A stretch of DNA of 64,000 bases, from contig JBDHXF010000004.1 of assembly GCA_039810585.1 (NCBI GenBank), positions 82,296-146,295 of the forward strand, read 5' to 3'. Of this stretch, positions 1-10,087 are shown piece by piece. How positions within the stretch are numbered: position 1 is the first letter of the stretch; each line of letters opens with the position of its first letter. The stretch comes from JBBATK01 sp039810585 (GTDB lineage Bacteria > Bacteroidota > Ignavibacteria > Kapaibacteriales > NICIL-2). Both the position numbers and the translations under genes were made by a program. The notes beneath the pieces were generated by a model, which had not been told where the DNA came from, searched no databases, and saw only the letters and a program-made list of their open reading frames with translations.

Positions 1-27
1 ATGATCAAAAAAACCACGATTGTTAAA

Positions 28-71
28 AAAGCGAGCCACTCGCCTCCGCCTCGAAGCGAGTGGCTCGCTTT
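28..71 (-). terminator. 16-bp hairpin, possible leftward terminator
   Basis: The arms at 28-43 and 56-71 are perfectly complementary over 16 bp around a 12-nt loop. Read on the minus strand, the hairpin is followed by a run of T (complement of the A run at 25-30), as in an intrinsic terminator. No leftward gene lies between here and the rightward gene at 229, so the assignment is uncertain. It may instead belong to a short repeat, because the arm core GCGAGCCACTCGC recurs at 131-143. Confidence 0.4.
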
Positions 72-143
72 ATGAATAAAGAGACATGAAATCGTTGATT
101 CCGCATCGCCTGAGCCCTTTCCGCAAAAAGGCGAGCCACTCGC
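31..143. repeat. Short repeat GCGAGCCACTCGC
   Basis: The 13-mer GCGAGCCACTCGC occurs at 31-43 and 131-143 in the same orientation and as its complement at 56-68. A one-mismatch copy (GCGAGTCACTCGC) lies at 52845-52857, in another gene-free stretch. The motif is itself nearly palindromic (GCGAG...CTCGC). Apart from these copies the first 228 bases hold nothing I can recognise. Confidence 0.45.
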
Positions 144-228
144 TTGCGAACGACCAGTATTTTTGTGACTGCAATAAAAACATCACGCGGTTGGTTGGGT
201 GTTGGGTATTACCATTGGGGAGATCTGC

Positions 229-2373
<2,145 letters not shown>

Positions 2374-2430
2374 GAAGAATCTCCGGAAGGACATTATTTC
2401 GGGATCCATGCTGTTTACGATGATGAGAAT

Positions 2431-4212
2431 ATGACGCGACACGCAGGCTCCGCATACCGACTACTTCGTGCTCTTGGTCACTGTCTGCTGCTGAGCGCGG
2501 CTTTGCTGCCCTTGGCATGTAAGCAGCATCGAGGACTGCATCCTGCGAGTTTGCGGGAGATAGCTGGAGGACGCTATCGTGGTGGTACCTTTCGCGTGAA
2601 TGAGAACGGCGAGTTACGCAGCCTGGATCCAATTGGCGTGAACGATGTTACATCGTCTCACCTCACCGAGCAGATTTACGACCAGCTCCTGTATTTCGAC
2701 GAGCACTTAAATCTCACCAATGAATTGGCGGAGCAATGGGAGATATCACCTGACGGTAAAACCTATATCTACCATCTGCGCAAGGGCGTCGTATTTCAGG
2801 ACGATCCCTGCTTTGCGGGAGGTGTGGGACGTGAGCTAGATGCCTACGACGTGGTCTACTCCTTCAATCGAACTTGTGACGCTCGAACCAAAACCTTGTG
2901 CTCAGAGTTCTTTCGCGGCAAGGTGGTGGGAGCCGATGAGTATTACGAGGCCACCGGAAAATGTAAGCAAGGTGAGAACCCGACGGTGCCCGCTGTAAAG
3001 GGTTTTCGAGCGAGCGACCGCTATACCTTCGAGATCGATTTGATTGAACCTTTCGGCCCATTTGAATATATGGTGGCTCTCAACTCCAGCGCCATTGTAC
3101 CGCGTGAAGCGGTGGAACATTACGATAAGGATTTCTTCCGTCACCCCGTGGGAAGCGGTCCCTTCAAGTTCGATCACTGGACGCCGGATATTGAATGCGA
3201 CTTGGTACGCAATCCAAAGTACTGGAAGCACGATTCGTCAGGGAACCAACTTCCCTACTTGGACGGAATCCATACCACGTTTATGAAGGACGACAAGATC
3301 CAGCTCCTCGAATTCCGCGAAGGAAACTTGGATGAGTCGTACCGAATACCCATCGAGTTTTTCAGTAGCATGATTGATGAGAATAAAAATCTCAAGCCCG
3401 CGTTCAGTGCGTTCAGGTTGCTTCGGACCATGGCGTTGAGTTCGCAGTACTATGGCATGATGACGAAGTCTGATGTCTTCCGCGACAAGCGGGTTCGACA
3501 AGCGTTCAGCTACGCTATCGATCGGGCACGTATTATTCGCTATGTGCTCAAGGGACAAGCTGGCGCACCAGCCATTCATGGTCTTGTACCGCCAACGATG
3601 CCGGGCTATGCGTGTGATAGTGTTGTAGGGTACGATTTCAATCTAGCCAAAGCACGCTCATTACTAGCCGAAGCGGGTTATCCCGGAGGCAAGGGCTTTC
3701 CGCCGGTGACCCTTCAGCTCAATGCCGGTGGCGGACGCAACACGCTCATTGCTGAGGCAGTGCAAACCATGTTGATTGAAAATTTGGGTGTGCATTGCGA
3801 CCTCAAAATGGTGGAGTTTGCCAAGCACTTGGATGCCATCGATCATGGTAAAGCCGAGTTCTTCCGTCTTGGTTGGGTGGCAGACTATCCGGACCCGGAG
3901 AGTTTTCTCAACCTGTTTTACGGAAAGCTTGTTCCGCAGAGCTTCGATATAGCATCGCCTCAGAACAATACGCGCTATCAGAATCCGGCCTTTGACCAAT
4001 TGTTTGAAAAGGCGAGAATGACCTCAGACCGAGATGCCAGGAACGAACTCTACCGACAAGCGGAGCAGATAGCGATGAACGACGCCCCAATGCTGCTCAC
4101 GTTTTATGATGAAGACTACCGCTTGGTACAGCGCTACGTGGAGGATTATCACAACAACCCGATGGATAAGCGACCCTACGTCTATGTGTGGTTCAACAAG
4201 ACGAAGTTTTGA
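2431..4212 (+). CDS. ABC transporter substrate-binding lipoprotein, family 5 (oligopeptide/nickel type)
   Basis: This is a 593-residue periplasmic solute-binding protein of the OppA/DppA family (SBP_bac_5). The signal peptide ends in a lipobox with Cys30 (LLPLAC), so it is predicted to be a lipoprotein. Family features are visible: GGTFRVNENGELRSLDP at the mature start, YDQLLYFD, LAEQWEISPDGKTYIYHLRKGVVFQDD, and the C-terminal GWVADYPDPESFLNLFYG. Length is normal for the family. No permease or ATPase genes lie beside it, so the transporter partners must be elsewhere. The ligand is probably a peptide but cannot be read from sequence. It follows the Fe-S oxidoreductase by about 57 bp and may be cotranscribed. 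Confidence 0.85.
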   Translation: MTRHAGSAYRLLRALGHCLLLSAALLPLACKQHRGLHPASLREIAGGRYRGGTFRVNENGELRSLDPIGVNDVTSSHLTEQIYDQLLYFDEHLNLTNELAEQWEISPDGKTYIYHLRKGVVFQDDPCFAGGVGRELDAYDVVYSFNRTCDARTKTLCSEFFRGKVVGADEYYEATGKCKQGENPTVPAVKGFRASDRYTFEIDLIEPFGPFEYMVALNSSAIVPREAVEHYDKDFFRHPVGSGPFKFDHWTPDIECDLVRNPKYWKHDSSGNQLPYLDGIHTTFMKDDKIQLLEFREGNLDESYRIPIEFFSSMIDENKNLKPAFSAFRLLRTMALSSQYYGMMTKSDVFRDKRVRQAFSYAIDRARIIRYVLKGQAGAPAIHGLVPPTMPGYACDSVVGYDFNLAKARSLLAEAGYPGGKGFPPVTLQLNAGGGRNTLIAEAVQTMLIENLGVHCDLKMVEFAKHLDAIDHGKAEFFRLGWVADYPDPESFLNLFYGKLVPQSFDIASPQNNTRYQNPAFDQLFEKARMTSDRDARNELYRQAEQIAMNDAPMLLTFYDEDYRLVQRYVEDYHNNPMDKRPYVYVWFNKTKF

Positions 4213-4237
4213 GTTGATGAAGTGCACGGGCAATTCG

Positions 4238-4281
4238 TTGCTCGAGTGTGCCGGTTGTTGATTGCTCGAGTGTGCTGGTTC
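4238..4281. repeat. Two direct repeats of ~20 bp between convergent genes
   Basis: TTGCTCGAGTGTGCCGGTTG at 4238-4257 recurs with one mismatch at 4262-4281, a 24-bp period. It fills the gap between the convergent gene ends at 4212 and 4282. The CTCGAGTGTG core resembles the last unit of the array at 29353-29533 (CTCAAGTGTC), which may or may not be meaningful. Confidence 0.5.
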
Positions 4282-5139
4282 TTAATGGAGGAAGATCGAG
4301 GCAATAGCCACGAGCAGCGCAACGCCGCCTAGTATGATTCCCGGAAGATTTTGCTGAGATCCTTTGCCTTTCATCGTGCGTAGCTGACGTTCCACGGTGT
4401 GAATCTCCAACCGTAGTCCGTTCAAGCGATCGTGCAACACGCCATCGGCCATCATTCCTTCAACAACGGATTTCACGTGAATATTGAGATCGGAAACAAA
4501 CTCCTTGTTCTTCTCTTCCATTGCTGAGGCTTTTTCCTCAATCACTTCGTCGATTGACTGCGTTGCCGTTTCGAGAAGCGCCTTAGTATCTGCGATGCGT
4601 CCCTTGATCTTCGCCACTTCGTCGCTGATTTGCATAAACTCCCGTCGGTGCAAATCTTGGATGCTCACCAAACGCCCGTCAAAGGAGCTGAGTTCAGTGA
4701 GTACGGCTTTGAGCCGACGATCGATATTCTTGTCTTGCGTGACGAATGTCGTCTCTACTTCGCTCTTAACGAACTGCTTAACCGATTGAACAACAGTATC
4801 CAGCTCAATCGTTTTCTTCTGAAACCCTTGTTTTAATTCGGTCAGACTAAGCTTAAGACGTTTGATATCCTCGAGTTCCTTGTGCACTTCATGCACAAAG
4901 TTGATGCGTCGTTGCAAGTCGTCGAGAGCGGAATCGGATCGCTGTCGTGCGCTGACTAATTCCTCTGTCGATGAACCTCGAAAGTCTTTTAACGACCGAA
5001 GCATCTCGGTACGCAAATCGTCTAATTCGCGGGTTTTGCGACGGATGAGGTTAAACAACTCTACGTACTCGTCGGCCTGGTGATGAACCTGGTCGAAGAG
5101 GTCGATGAGTTCGTGACTTAGGGCAGGTTGCGCATGCAT
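4282..5139 (-). CDS. Coiled-coil protein with C-terminal membrane anchor, unknown function
   Basis: This 285-residue protein is not one I recognise. Residues ~10-255 are rich in charged and leucine heptad-like patterns (for example LDDLRTEMLRSLKDF and LEDIKRLKLSLTELKQG), predicting long coiled coils. The last ~22 residues (LPGIILGGVALLVAIASIFLH) form one hydrophobic segment, so it is probably a tail-anchored membrane protein facing the cytoplasm. No signal peptide is seen. The start overlaps the end of the upstream 107-residue gene by 22 bp, implying translational coupling. It loosely resembles chemoreceptor or RmuC-like coiled coils, but no catalytic domain is visible. Confidence 0.7.
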   Translation of the reverse strand: MHAQPALSHELIDLFDQVHHQADEYVELFNLIRRKTRELDDLRTEMLRSLKDFRGSSTEELVSARQRSDSALDDLQRRINFVHEVHKELEDIKRLKLSLTELKQGFQKKTIELDTVVQSVKQFVKSEVETTFVTQDKNIDRRLKAVLTELSSFDGRLVSIQDLHRREFMQISDEVAKIKGRIADTKALLETATQSIDEVIEEKASAMEEKNKEFVSDLNIHVKSVVEGMMADGVLHDRLNGLRLEIHTVERQLRTMKGKGSQQNLPGIILGGVALLVAIASIFLH

Positions 5140-5441
5140 GTTGCGGCCTTGTCGTAAAAGTGTTGTAATGCTCTGGACAAATCTCCCATCAGTTCTTTTT
5201 CCAAGCCTTGATCTTCTTCCGCGCAGTAATCCAACATCAGCCCCAACATGAGTTTGCGGAACTCATGGTTGGAGTGAAACTCGTCGTGCATATACCGATC
5301 TAAAAAACTCTGGAGCGAGCCCATTTCGGCTAACTCTTCGAAATAGCTATGCGGACCCAATCCACCCTGGGCAGTGGAGAGTCGCCGTTTGTCTGCCAGT
5401 TGTGAATCGGGGGTCGTTGCAGGCATAGCGTTGTGAGACAC
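5118..5441 (-). CDS. Small hypothetical protein coupled to the coiled-coil gene
   Basis: This is a 107-residue soluble, mostly helical protein without a family I recognise. A disordered N-terminus (about 25 residues) is followed by an acidic helical part (ELAEMGSLQSFLDRYMHDEF and LMLDYCAEEDQGLEKEL). It lies directly upstream of, and overlaps by 22 bp, the membrane-anchored coiled-coil gene, so the two are probably one operon and may act together. It diverges from rel at 5567. Confidence 0.6.
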   Translation of the reverse strand: MSHNAMPATTPDSQLADKRRLSTAQGGLGPHSYFEELAEMGSLQSFLDRYMHDEFHSNHEFRKLMLGLMLDYCAEEDQGLEKELMGDLSRALQHFYDKAATCMRNLP

Positions 5442-5508
5442 TACGGGGTCTCTTTTTTATGAGCGACAATGCAGTCGCCAGAGATTATCGGAAGAAGTGA
5501 TTTCGGAC

Positions 5509-5538
5509 TTGACTTATTGTGTTCTTTTTATGATTTTG
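5509..5538 (+). promoter_or_regulatory. Possible Bacteroidota-type promoter for rel/spoT
   Basis: TTG at 5509-5511 and TGATTTTG at 5531-5538 are separated by exactly 19 nt. This resembles the -33/-7 promoter of Bacteroidota (TTTG-N19-TANNTTTG) and sits 28 bp before the rel start. The -7 element has TG in place of TA, so the match is imperfect. Confidence 0.3.
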
Positions 5539-5566
5539 CACAAAAAAGCAGGAAAATCGCGGTGGA

Positions 5567-7861
5567 ATGTCCTCTGCCCTGCTCTCTATCAATGGGACTA
5601 TTGTGAAGCTGCGAGACTTATTTGGTACAAAACGCACGGCAAGTGAAGAAATCACCACCACCGGCCTCAATTCCGATGCGGATTTGCAGTTGTTGCTGAA
5701 TGAGTCCAAACAAAACCTGGCGCAGTGCGACGAGGCGATGATCGCCAAGGCATTCCGTCTGTGCGTGGATGCTCATAAAAACGACCTCCGTGCCTCTGGC
5801 GAGCCCTACTACACCCATCCGCTGGAAGTTGCTCGCATTGTGATCAAGGAAATTCCGCTCGATGACATCAGCGTGGCGGCTGCGTTGCTGCATGATGTGG
5901 TGGAAGACACCAGCTACAGTCTCGACGACATCCGTGCAGAATTTGGCTCCACCGTTGCCGAGATCGTCGATGGCGTCACTAAGATTTCCGGCATCTTCAA
6001 GAGCGCGGAAATGAAGCAGGCAGAGAACTACCGCAAACTTCTGCTCTCGCTGGTCAAAGATGTACGCGTGATCCTCATCAAGTTCGCCGACCGCTTGCAC
6101 AACATGCGTACACTCGCCTATTTGTCTGAAGAGCGCCGCAGGCGGATGGCAACAGAGACTCTTGAGATTTATGCTCCTTTCGCCCATCGATTCGGGATGG
6201 CCAACATCAAGTGGGAGCTTGAGGACCTAGCGTTCCGAGCCCTGCACCCCGAGGAATATGAGGAGGTGCGCAACGCCGTAAGCCTCACTCGCGAGCTGCG
6301 CGAAGAGTACATCGAAAAATTCATCGAGCCTATTCGCAAGCGTCTGGCGACGGAGGATTTCAAAGTTGAAATCAGCGGTCGACCCAAGCACATGTACTCG
6401 ATCTACAATAAGATTCTCCGGCAGCACAAGTCGGTAGAACAGTTGTACGACTTGCTTGCCGTGCGCATCATCGTGGAGTCGAACGAGAACAAGGACTGCT
6501 TTACCACCTACGGTATCGTGGCCGATATCTACGAGCCCATTCCGGAGCGTTTTAAGAACTTCATTTCACGTCCCAAGAAAAACTCCTATCAATCGCTGCA
6601 TACTACCGTGATTGGTCCGGAAGGACGTCGTGTGGAAGTCCAAATCCGCACCCGCGAAATGCACGAGATAGCTGAGAAAGGGATCGCCGCGCACTTCCAG
6701 TACAAGGAAAATCAAGGACACGGTCGTGTGGCTTCCTGGTGGAGTGACAAGGAGCTGGAAGATTGGGCACAATGGGTTCGCGACATCTTCGAGAATGCCG
6801 GCGATGAAGCTCCGGAGCAACTCTTGGAGTCGTTCAAGCTGAATCTCTATCAAGATGAGATCTACATCTACACTCCCAAGAACGACCTCCGCATCTTACC
6901 TCAAGGCGCAACACCAATTGATTTCGCCTTCGAGATTCACTCCGAAGTAGGCAACCATTGCATTGGGGCCAAAGTGAACGGACGTATTGTTCCGCTTGAT
7001 TATACGCTCAAAACCGGCGAGCAGGTGGAAATTCTCACGTCAAAGAATCAACGTCCTACACTCGATTGGGAGCGCCTCTGCGTCACCCATAAGGCCAAAG
7101 CACAGATCCGTAAGTTCCTGAATGAGGATAAGCGCGCCAAACAGCGCGAGGGTCGTGAACAGTGGGACCGAAAGGTGAAGAAGATCAACCTGCATGTAAA
7201 CAACGACACGCTGGAGCGCATTCTGCACGGATTGAAGTTCGACAACTTGCCGGATTTCTTTTATCAGCTTGGATTGGGCACCGTAAACCTCGACGACATC
7301 GCTTCCGAAGTCCAAAGACGCCTTCATCCCTCAACTACTCCAACGCCTGATATTCCGCCGACGGTGCCGGAGAAGGACTTTGTGACCGTTGCTCGAGAAA
7401 AGGTTCAGGGCGTGACGCTGAGCGACGGCAACGATGGCAAGAACATTCTGTACCATTACGCGCGCTGCTGTAATCCTGTGCCGGGCGACGACATCGTGGG
7501 CCTCGTCACCGTTGGCAGCGGTATAAAAGTACACCGCCGCAACTGTCACAACATCCTCGATCTTGAAAAGAAGGTCGGTCAGCGCTTTGTTGAAATGAGC
7601 TGGTCGTCCATGCAAGAAGGCAACTTCATCGTTGCCGTACGGATCACGGGCGACGACCGGGCGGGGATGCTCAACGACATCACCAATGCCATCGTGCACT
7701 ACGAAAACACCAACATCCGCAGCGTCAACATCGACGCCTTCGGTGCGGAGTTTGAAGGTATTGTAACGCTGTACGTCCGCAACATCAACCACCTCAAAGC
7801 CATCATGGAACGCCTACAGAAAATTCGCGGCGTGAAAAATGTTGCACGGTATGATGGCTAA
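5567..7861 (+). CDS. relA/spoT: Bifunctional (p)ppGpp synthetase/hydrolase (Rel/SpoT)
   Basis: This 764-residue cytoplasmic enzyme makes and degrades the alarmone (p)ppGpp. The hydrolase domain carries the HD motif at residues 109-110 within ALLHDVVEDT and a second site in IKFADRLHNMRTL. The synthetase domain has LYDLLAVRIIVE and FKNFISRPKKNSYQSLHTTV near residues 295-350. A TGS domain follows near 430-490 and an ACT domain near 690-760. Intact HD and synthetase motifs argue for a bifunctional Rel rather than a synthetase-only RelA. The length is normal for long RSH proteins. It is transcribed alone, divergently from the coiled-coil operon. Confidence 0.95.
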   Translation: MSSALLSINGTIVKLRDLFGTKRTASEEITTTGLNSDADLQLLLNESKQNLAQCDEAMIAKAFRLCVDAHKNDLRASGEPYYTHPLEVARIVIKEIPLDDISVAAALLHDVVEDTSYSLDDIRAEFGSTVAEIVDGVTKISGIFKSAEMKQAENYRKLLLSLVKDVRVILIKFADRLHNMRTLAYLSEERRRRMATETLEIYAPFAHRFGMANIKWELEDLAFRALHPEEYEEVRNAVSLTRELREEYIEKFIEPIRKRLATEDFKVEISGRPKHMYSIYNKILRQHKSVEQLYDLLAVRIIVESNENKDCFTTYGIVADIYEPIPERFKNFISRPKKNSYQSLHTTVIGPEGRRVEVQIRTREMHEIAEKGIAAHFQYKENQGHGRVASWWSDKELEDWAQWVRDIFENAGDEAPEQLLESFKLNLYQDEIYIYTPKNDLRILPQGATPIDFAFEIHSEVGNHCIGAKVNGRIVPLDYTLKTGEQVEILTSKNQRPTLDWERLCVTHKAKAQIRKFLNEDKRAKQREGREQWDRKVKKINLHVNNDTLERILHGLKFDNLPDFFYQLGLGTVNLDDIASEVQRRLHPSTTPTPDIPPTVPEKDFVTVAREKVQGVTLSDGNDGKNILYHYARCCNPVPGDDIVGLVTVGSGIKVHRRNCHNILDLEKKVGQRFVEMSWSSMQEGNFIVAVRITGDDRAGMLNDITNAIVHYENTNIRSVNIDAFGAEFEGIVTLYVRNINHLKAIMERLQKIRGVKNVARYDG

Positions 7862-7962
7862 TAGCTTAGGACTAACGCTGGCTACATCGGCGTTTGGACG
7901 TTTTGGAGATTCTTCATTCGTGCCTGCTTCGCAGTCACACGCCAAGCGCTCATCGGCAGGCT

Positions 7963-8748
7963 TTACCGTACGACGGTCCACTCCTTAGACACGGAGCGAG
8001 AAAAAAACCGAGCGCCGACCCAGTTCACAAACCAACTCCACAAGATGCGCAGGTACCCATATCGTCGGTATCGACGCGGAGATTCGTACACCAGGAGCTC
8101 ATTCGCAACGGCAATGGGATAGTCCTTCGCAATACGGGCAAAGAAATCGAAATCTTCGCCGGCGGCCAACTTTGAGTTATAACCTCCCGTGCCTTCAAAT
8201 ACCTCTCGTCGAACCAGCTGACACTCTCCTCGACCTACACCAACATTTACTAAGGACAGCACCTTTAAATACGAATTAAAGAAAGTGTGAAAGAGAACAT
8301 CGCTCCACTTACGTTCGCTGGGATTGACTTCCACGGGACAGGCTAGTGCTGCGTGCCGCGCGTACTTGCCTTCGGTCCGAGCCCACTCTACCACAAAGGG
8401 GAAAAACACTGAGGGTTCTGCCGGAACAGTGTCGGCATTAATAAACATGAGCACACGACCCTTCGCTGCAGCCGCTCCGGCGTTTCTACCTTCGGCTATG
8501 GTTTGACGTCGCTCCTCACTATGCACGACCACACGATCGGCGAGCTCTCCTGCCTGTTCTATGGTGGAATCGCTGCTCCCGCCATCACTTACGATAAGCT
8601 CCATGGTATACTGTTGGCGAAGAGCTGAGCTGTACACACTTAGATTACGCCGCAGAATCTTTTCTTCACAAAGAGTCGGAACGACGATACTCACCAATAT
8701 TTCCGGATCAAGGTGTGGTACGGCAGCGGTCTGCGGCTGTGTATTCAA
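7963..8748 (-). CDS. Family 2 glycosyltransferase
   Basis: This is a 261-residue GT-A fold glycosyltransferase. The nucleotide-sugar site is visible: VSIVVPTLCEE at ~18-28, ELIVSDGGSSDST, then NAGAAAAKGRVLMFINADT with NAD in place of the usual DxD. The acceptor side has GGYNSKLAAGEDFDFFARI, matching the ED motif. No C-terminal membrane domain is obvious beyond a weakly hydrophobic tail. The frame starts with TTG at 8748, preceded by AGGTG; no ATG is available before residue 49. It lies about 88 bp downstream of the DUF2279-like gene, as the last gene of a leftward run. The sugar and acceptor are unknown. Confidence 0.85.
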   Translation of the reverse strand: MNTQPQTAAVPHLDPEILVSIVVPTLCEEKILRRNLSVYSSALRQQYTMELIVSDGGSSDSTIEQAGELADRVVVHSEERRQTIAEGRNAGAAAAKGRVLMFINADTVPAEPSVFFPFVVEWARTEGKYARHAALACPVEVNPSERKWSDVLFHTFFNSYLKVLSLVNVGVGRGECQLVRREVFEGTGGYNSKLAAGEDFDFFARIAKDYPIAVANELLVYESPRRYRRYGYLRILWSWFVNWVGARFFSRSVSKEWTVVR

Positions 8749-8836
8749 CGCACCTGTTGACGGTTCGGACGGTACGGCGCTTTCCGTATGAGCAGGTTCG
8801 TGAGGCAGAGTGATAATCGCAAGGCGAATGGTGATG

Positions 8837-10087
8837 TTAAAAACGCAGGGATCCGACCGAGAGTTTGAATGGATAAAGAAGGTTGAACCTTGTCATTCCG
8901 TGAGATCCAATCTCAATGGCGGGTGACGGGAACTTAATATAATTCAAGGTTTGAATAACCCAATTCAAACCATCACCCAGTGCACCACCAACAGTTTGAC
9001 GAAAGTCCGGGAATAATTCCGGAAAGTCGTAATCGAGAGCAAAGACAAGCTTTGTGTCCTCTTGCGGCGTATCCAATCCGCGCGCTGCATAACCGAAGGC
9101 CAAATTCAACCAACGCGGCCAGTGAGAGGCAATCGCATCCGGAAAGATATTCACCATCTTAAAGGAATAAAAGAAAGTACTCGAAGAATAATCATCAATA
9201 AACGTCTCGCTGCTGGCTCGCGCTTGTTCGTGAATCCACGGAGCCGGCGTGTAAATCCATTTCTCGGTCACGTTTTGCAGCGCCGGAATGTAATACTGAC
9301 TCAAGTAATACGTAGCACCGACCATGTTCATGTACATATCGGTGGGACTAAAGCCCCATTGTCTGCCATAACCGTCTTCAATCTCAACGTAGGTCTGATA
9401 GAGGATTCCCATCAAAGTGCCCCAGATATGAGACGATTCCACGCTCACACCGCTGCCTTGCAGAACTTGGGTGGAAGCGTAGGACATCATGGTGGCACCA
9501 AAGACGTGGCCAAACTTATCGACGCCCTTTGCATAGCTACCATCTTCCAAGATGTTGATCCGGCTACTTCTGTCAGCCCAAAACGTGTTCATCTGATAAA
9601 TGTGCAAGCCAACCATGATACCCAAATACACACCACTAGTGATACCCAGTGCCAGATAGTTGATGTGGCTGTTCCGCAGCGCCGGCATGCCATCCACTGT
9701 GTAGCGAACATGCCCTGCATAGAGATATTGGTCCCATGGAATCTCGTCCGCTTTCATGGCAGCATCATCGTCAATCTTTGTCTCAGCTTGCTTCATGGCA
9801 ACCTCTGCAGGCGCAAGGGCAGCTTGGGTCATAGATTCCGCCTGCCACTGCTTAAACACAGCGGGCAACTCCGAACTCAGAGCTATCGTTTCCATGTCTG
9901 AACATGGAAAGAGGCGTGCTTCTAGGTTGGGTGTATATGAATCAGTCGCGAAGAGTAGGCTTTGGTCATCGAGGCCGACCCCAGCATATCTCAAAGTGGG
10001 CACCATCGTATTCAACGCATGAGCGCTGAGAGGATGAAGAGTAACACACAGCACAAGCGCCCAAAGCGCGGAGCGAAGTGGATGCAT
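8837..10087 (-). CDS. DUF2279 (YfiM-like) envelope protein
   Basis: This 416-residue protein has an N-terminal signal peptide (ALWALVLCVTLHPLSAHA). Its middle carries the features I associate with the DUF2279/YfiM family: a hydrophobic segment (YLALGITSGVYLGIMVGLHIY), then DKFGHVFGATMMSY and the later WGFSPTDMYMNMVGA. The last ~100 residues look like an outer-membrane or periplasmic extension (LVFALDYDFPELFPDFRQTVGG and a terminal phenylalanine). Family members are uncharacterised. Its ATG overlaps the TGA of the AtuA-like gene by one base (TGATG), so translation is coupled. Function unknown. Confidence 0.65.
   Translation of the reverse strand: MHPLRSALWALVLCVTLHPLSAHALNTMVPTLRYAGVGLDDQSLLFATDSYTPNLEARLFPCSDMETIALSSELPAVFKQWQAESMTQAALAPAEVAMKQAETKIDDDAAMKADEIPWDQYLYAGHVRYTVDGMPALRNSHINYLALGITSGVYLGIMVGLHIYQMNTFWADRSSRINILEDGSYAKGVDKFGHVFGATMMSYASTQVLQGSGVSVESSHIWGTLMGILYQTYVEIEDGYGRQWGFSPTDMYMNMVGATYYLSQYYIPALQNVTEKWIYTPAPWIHEQARASSETFIDDYSSSTFFYSFKMVNIFPDAIASHWPRWLNLAFGYAARGLDTPQEDTKLVFALDYDFPELFPDFRQTVGGALGDGLNWVIQTLNYIKFPSPAIEIGSHGMTRFNLLYPFKLSVGSLRF

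Noticed and set aside
9062..9901. 279-codon rightward frame
   Set aside because: It lies antisense inside the DUF2279-like gene and has no family features; it looks like a shadow frame.
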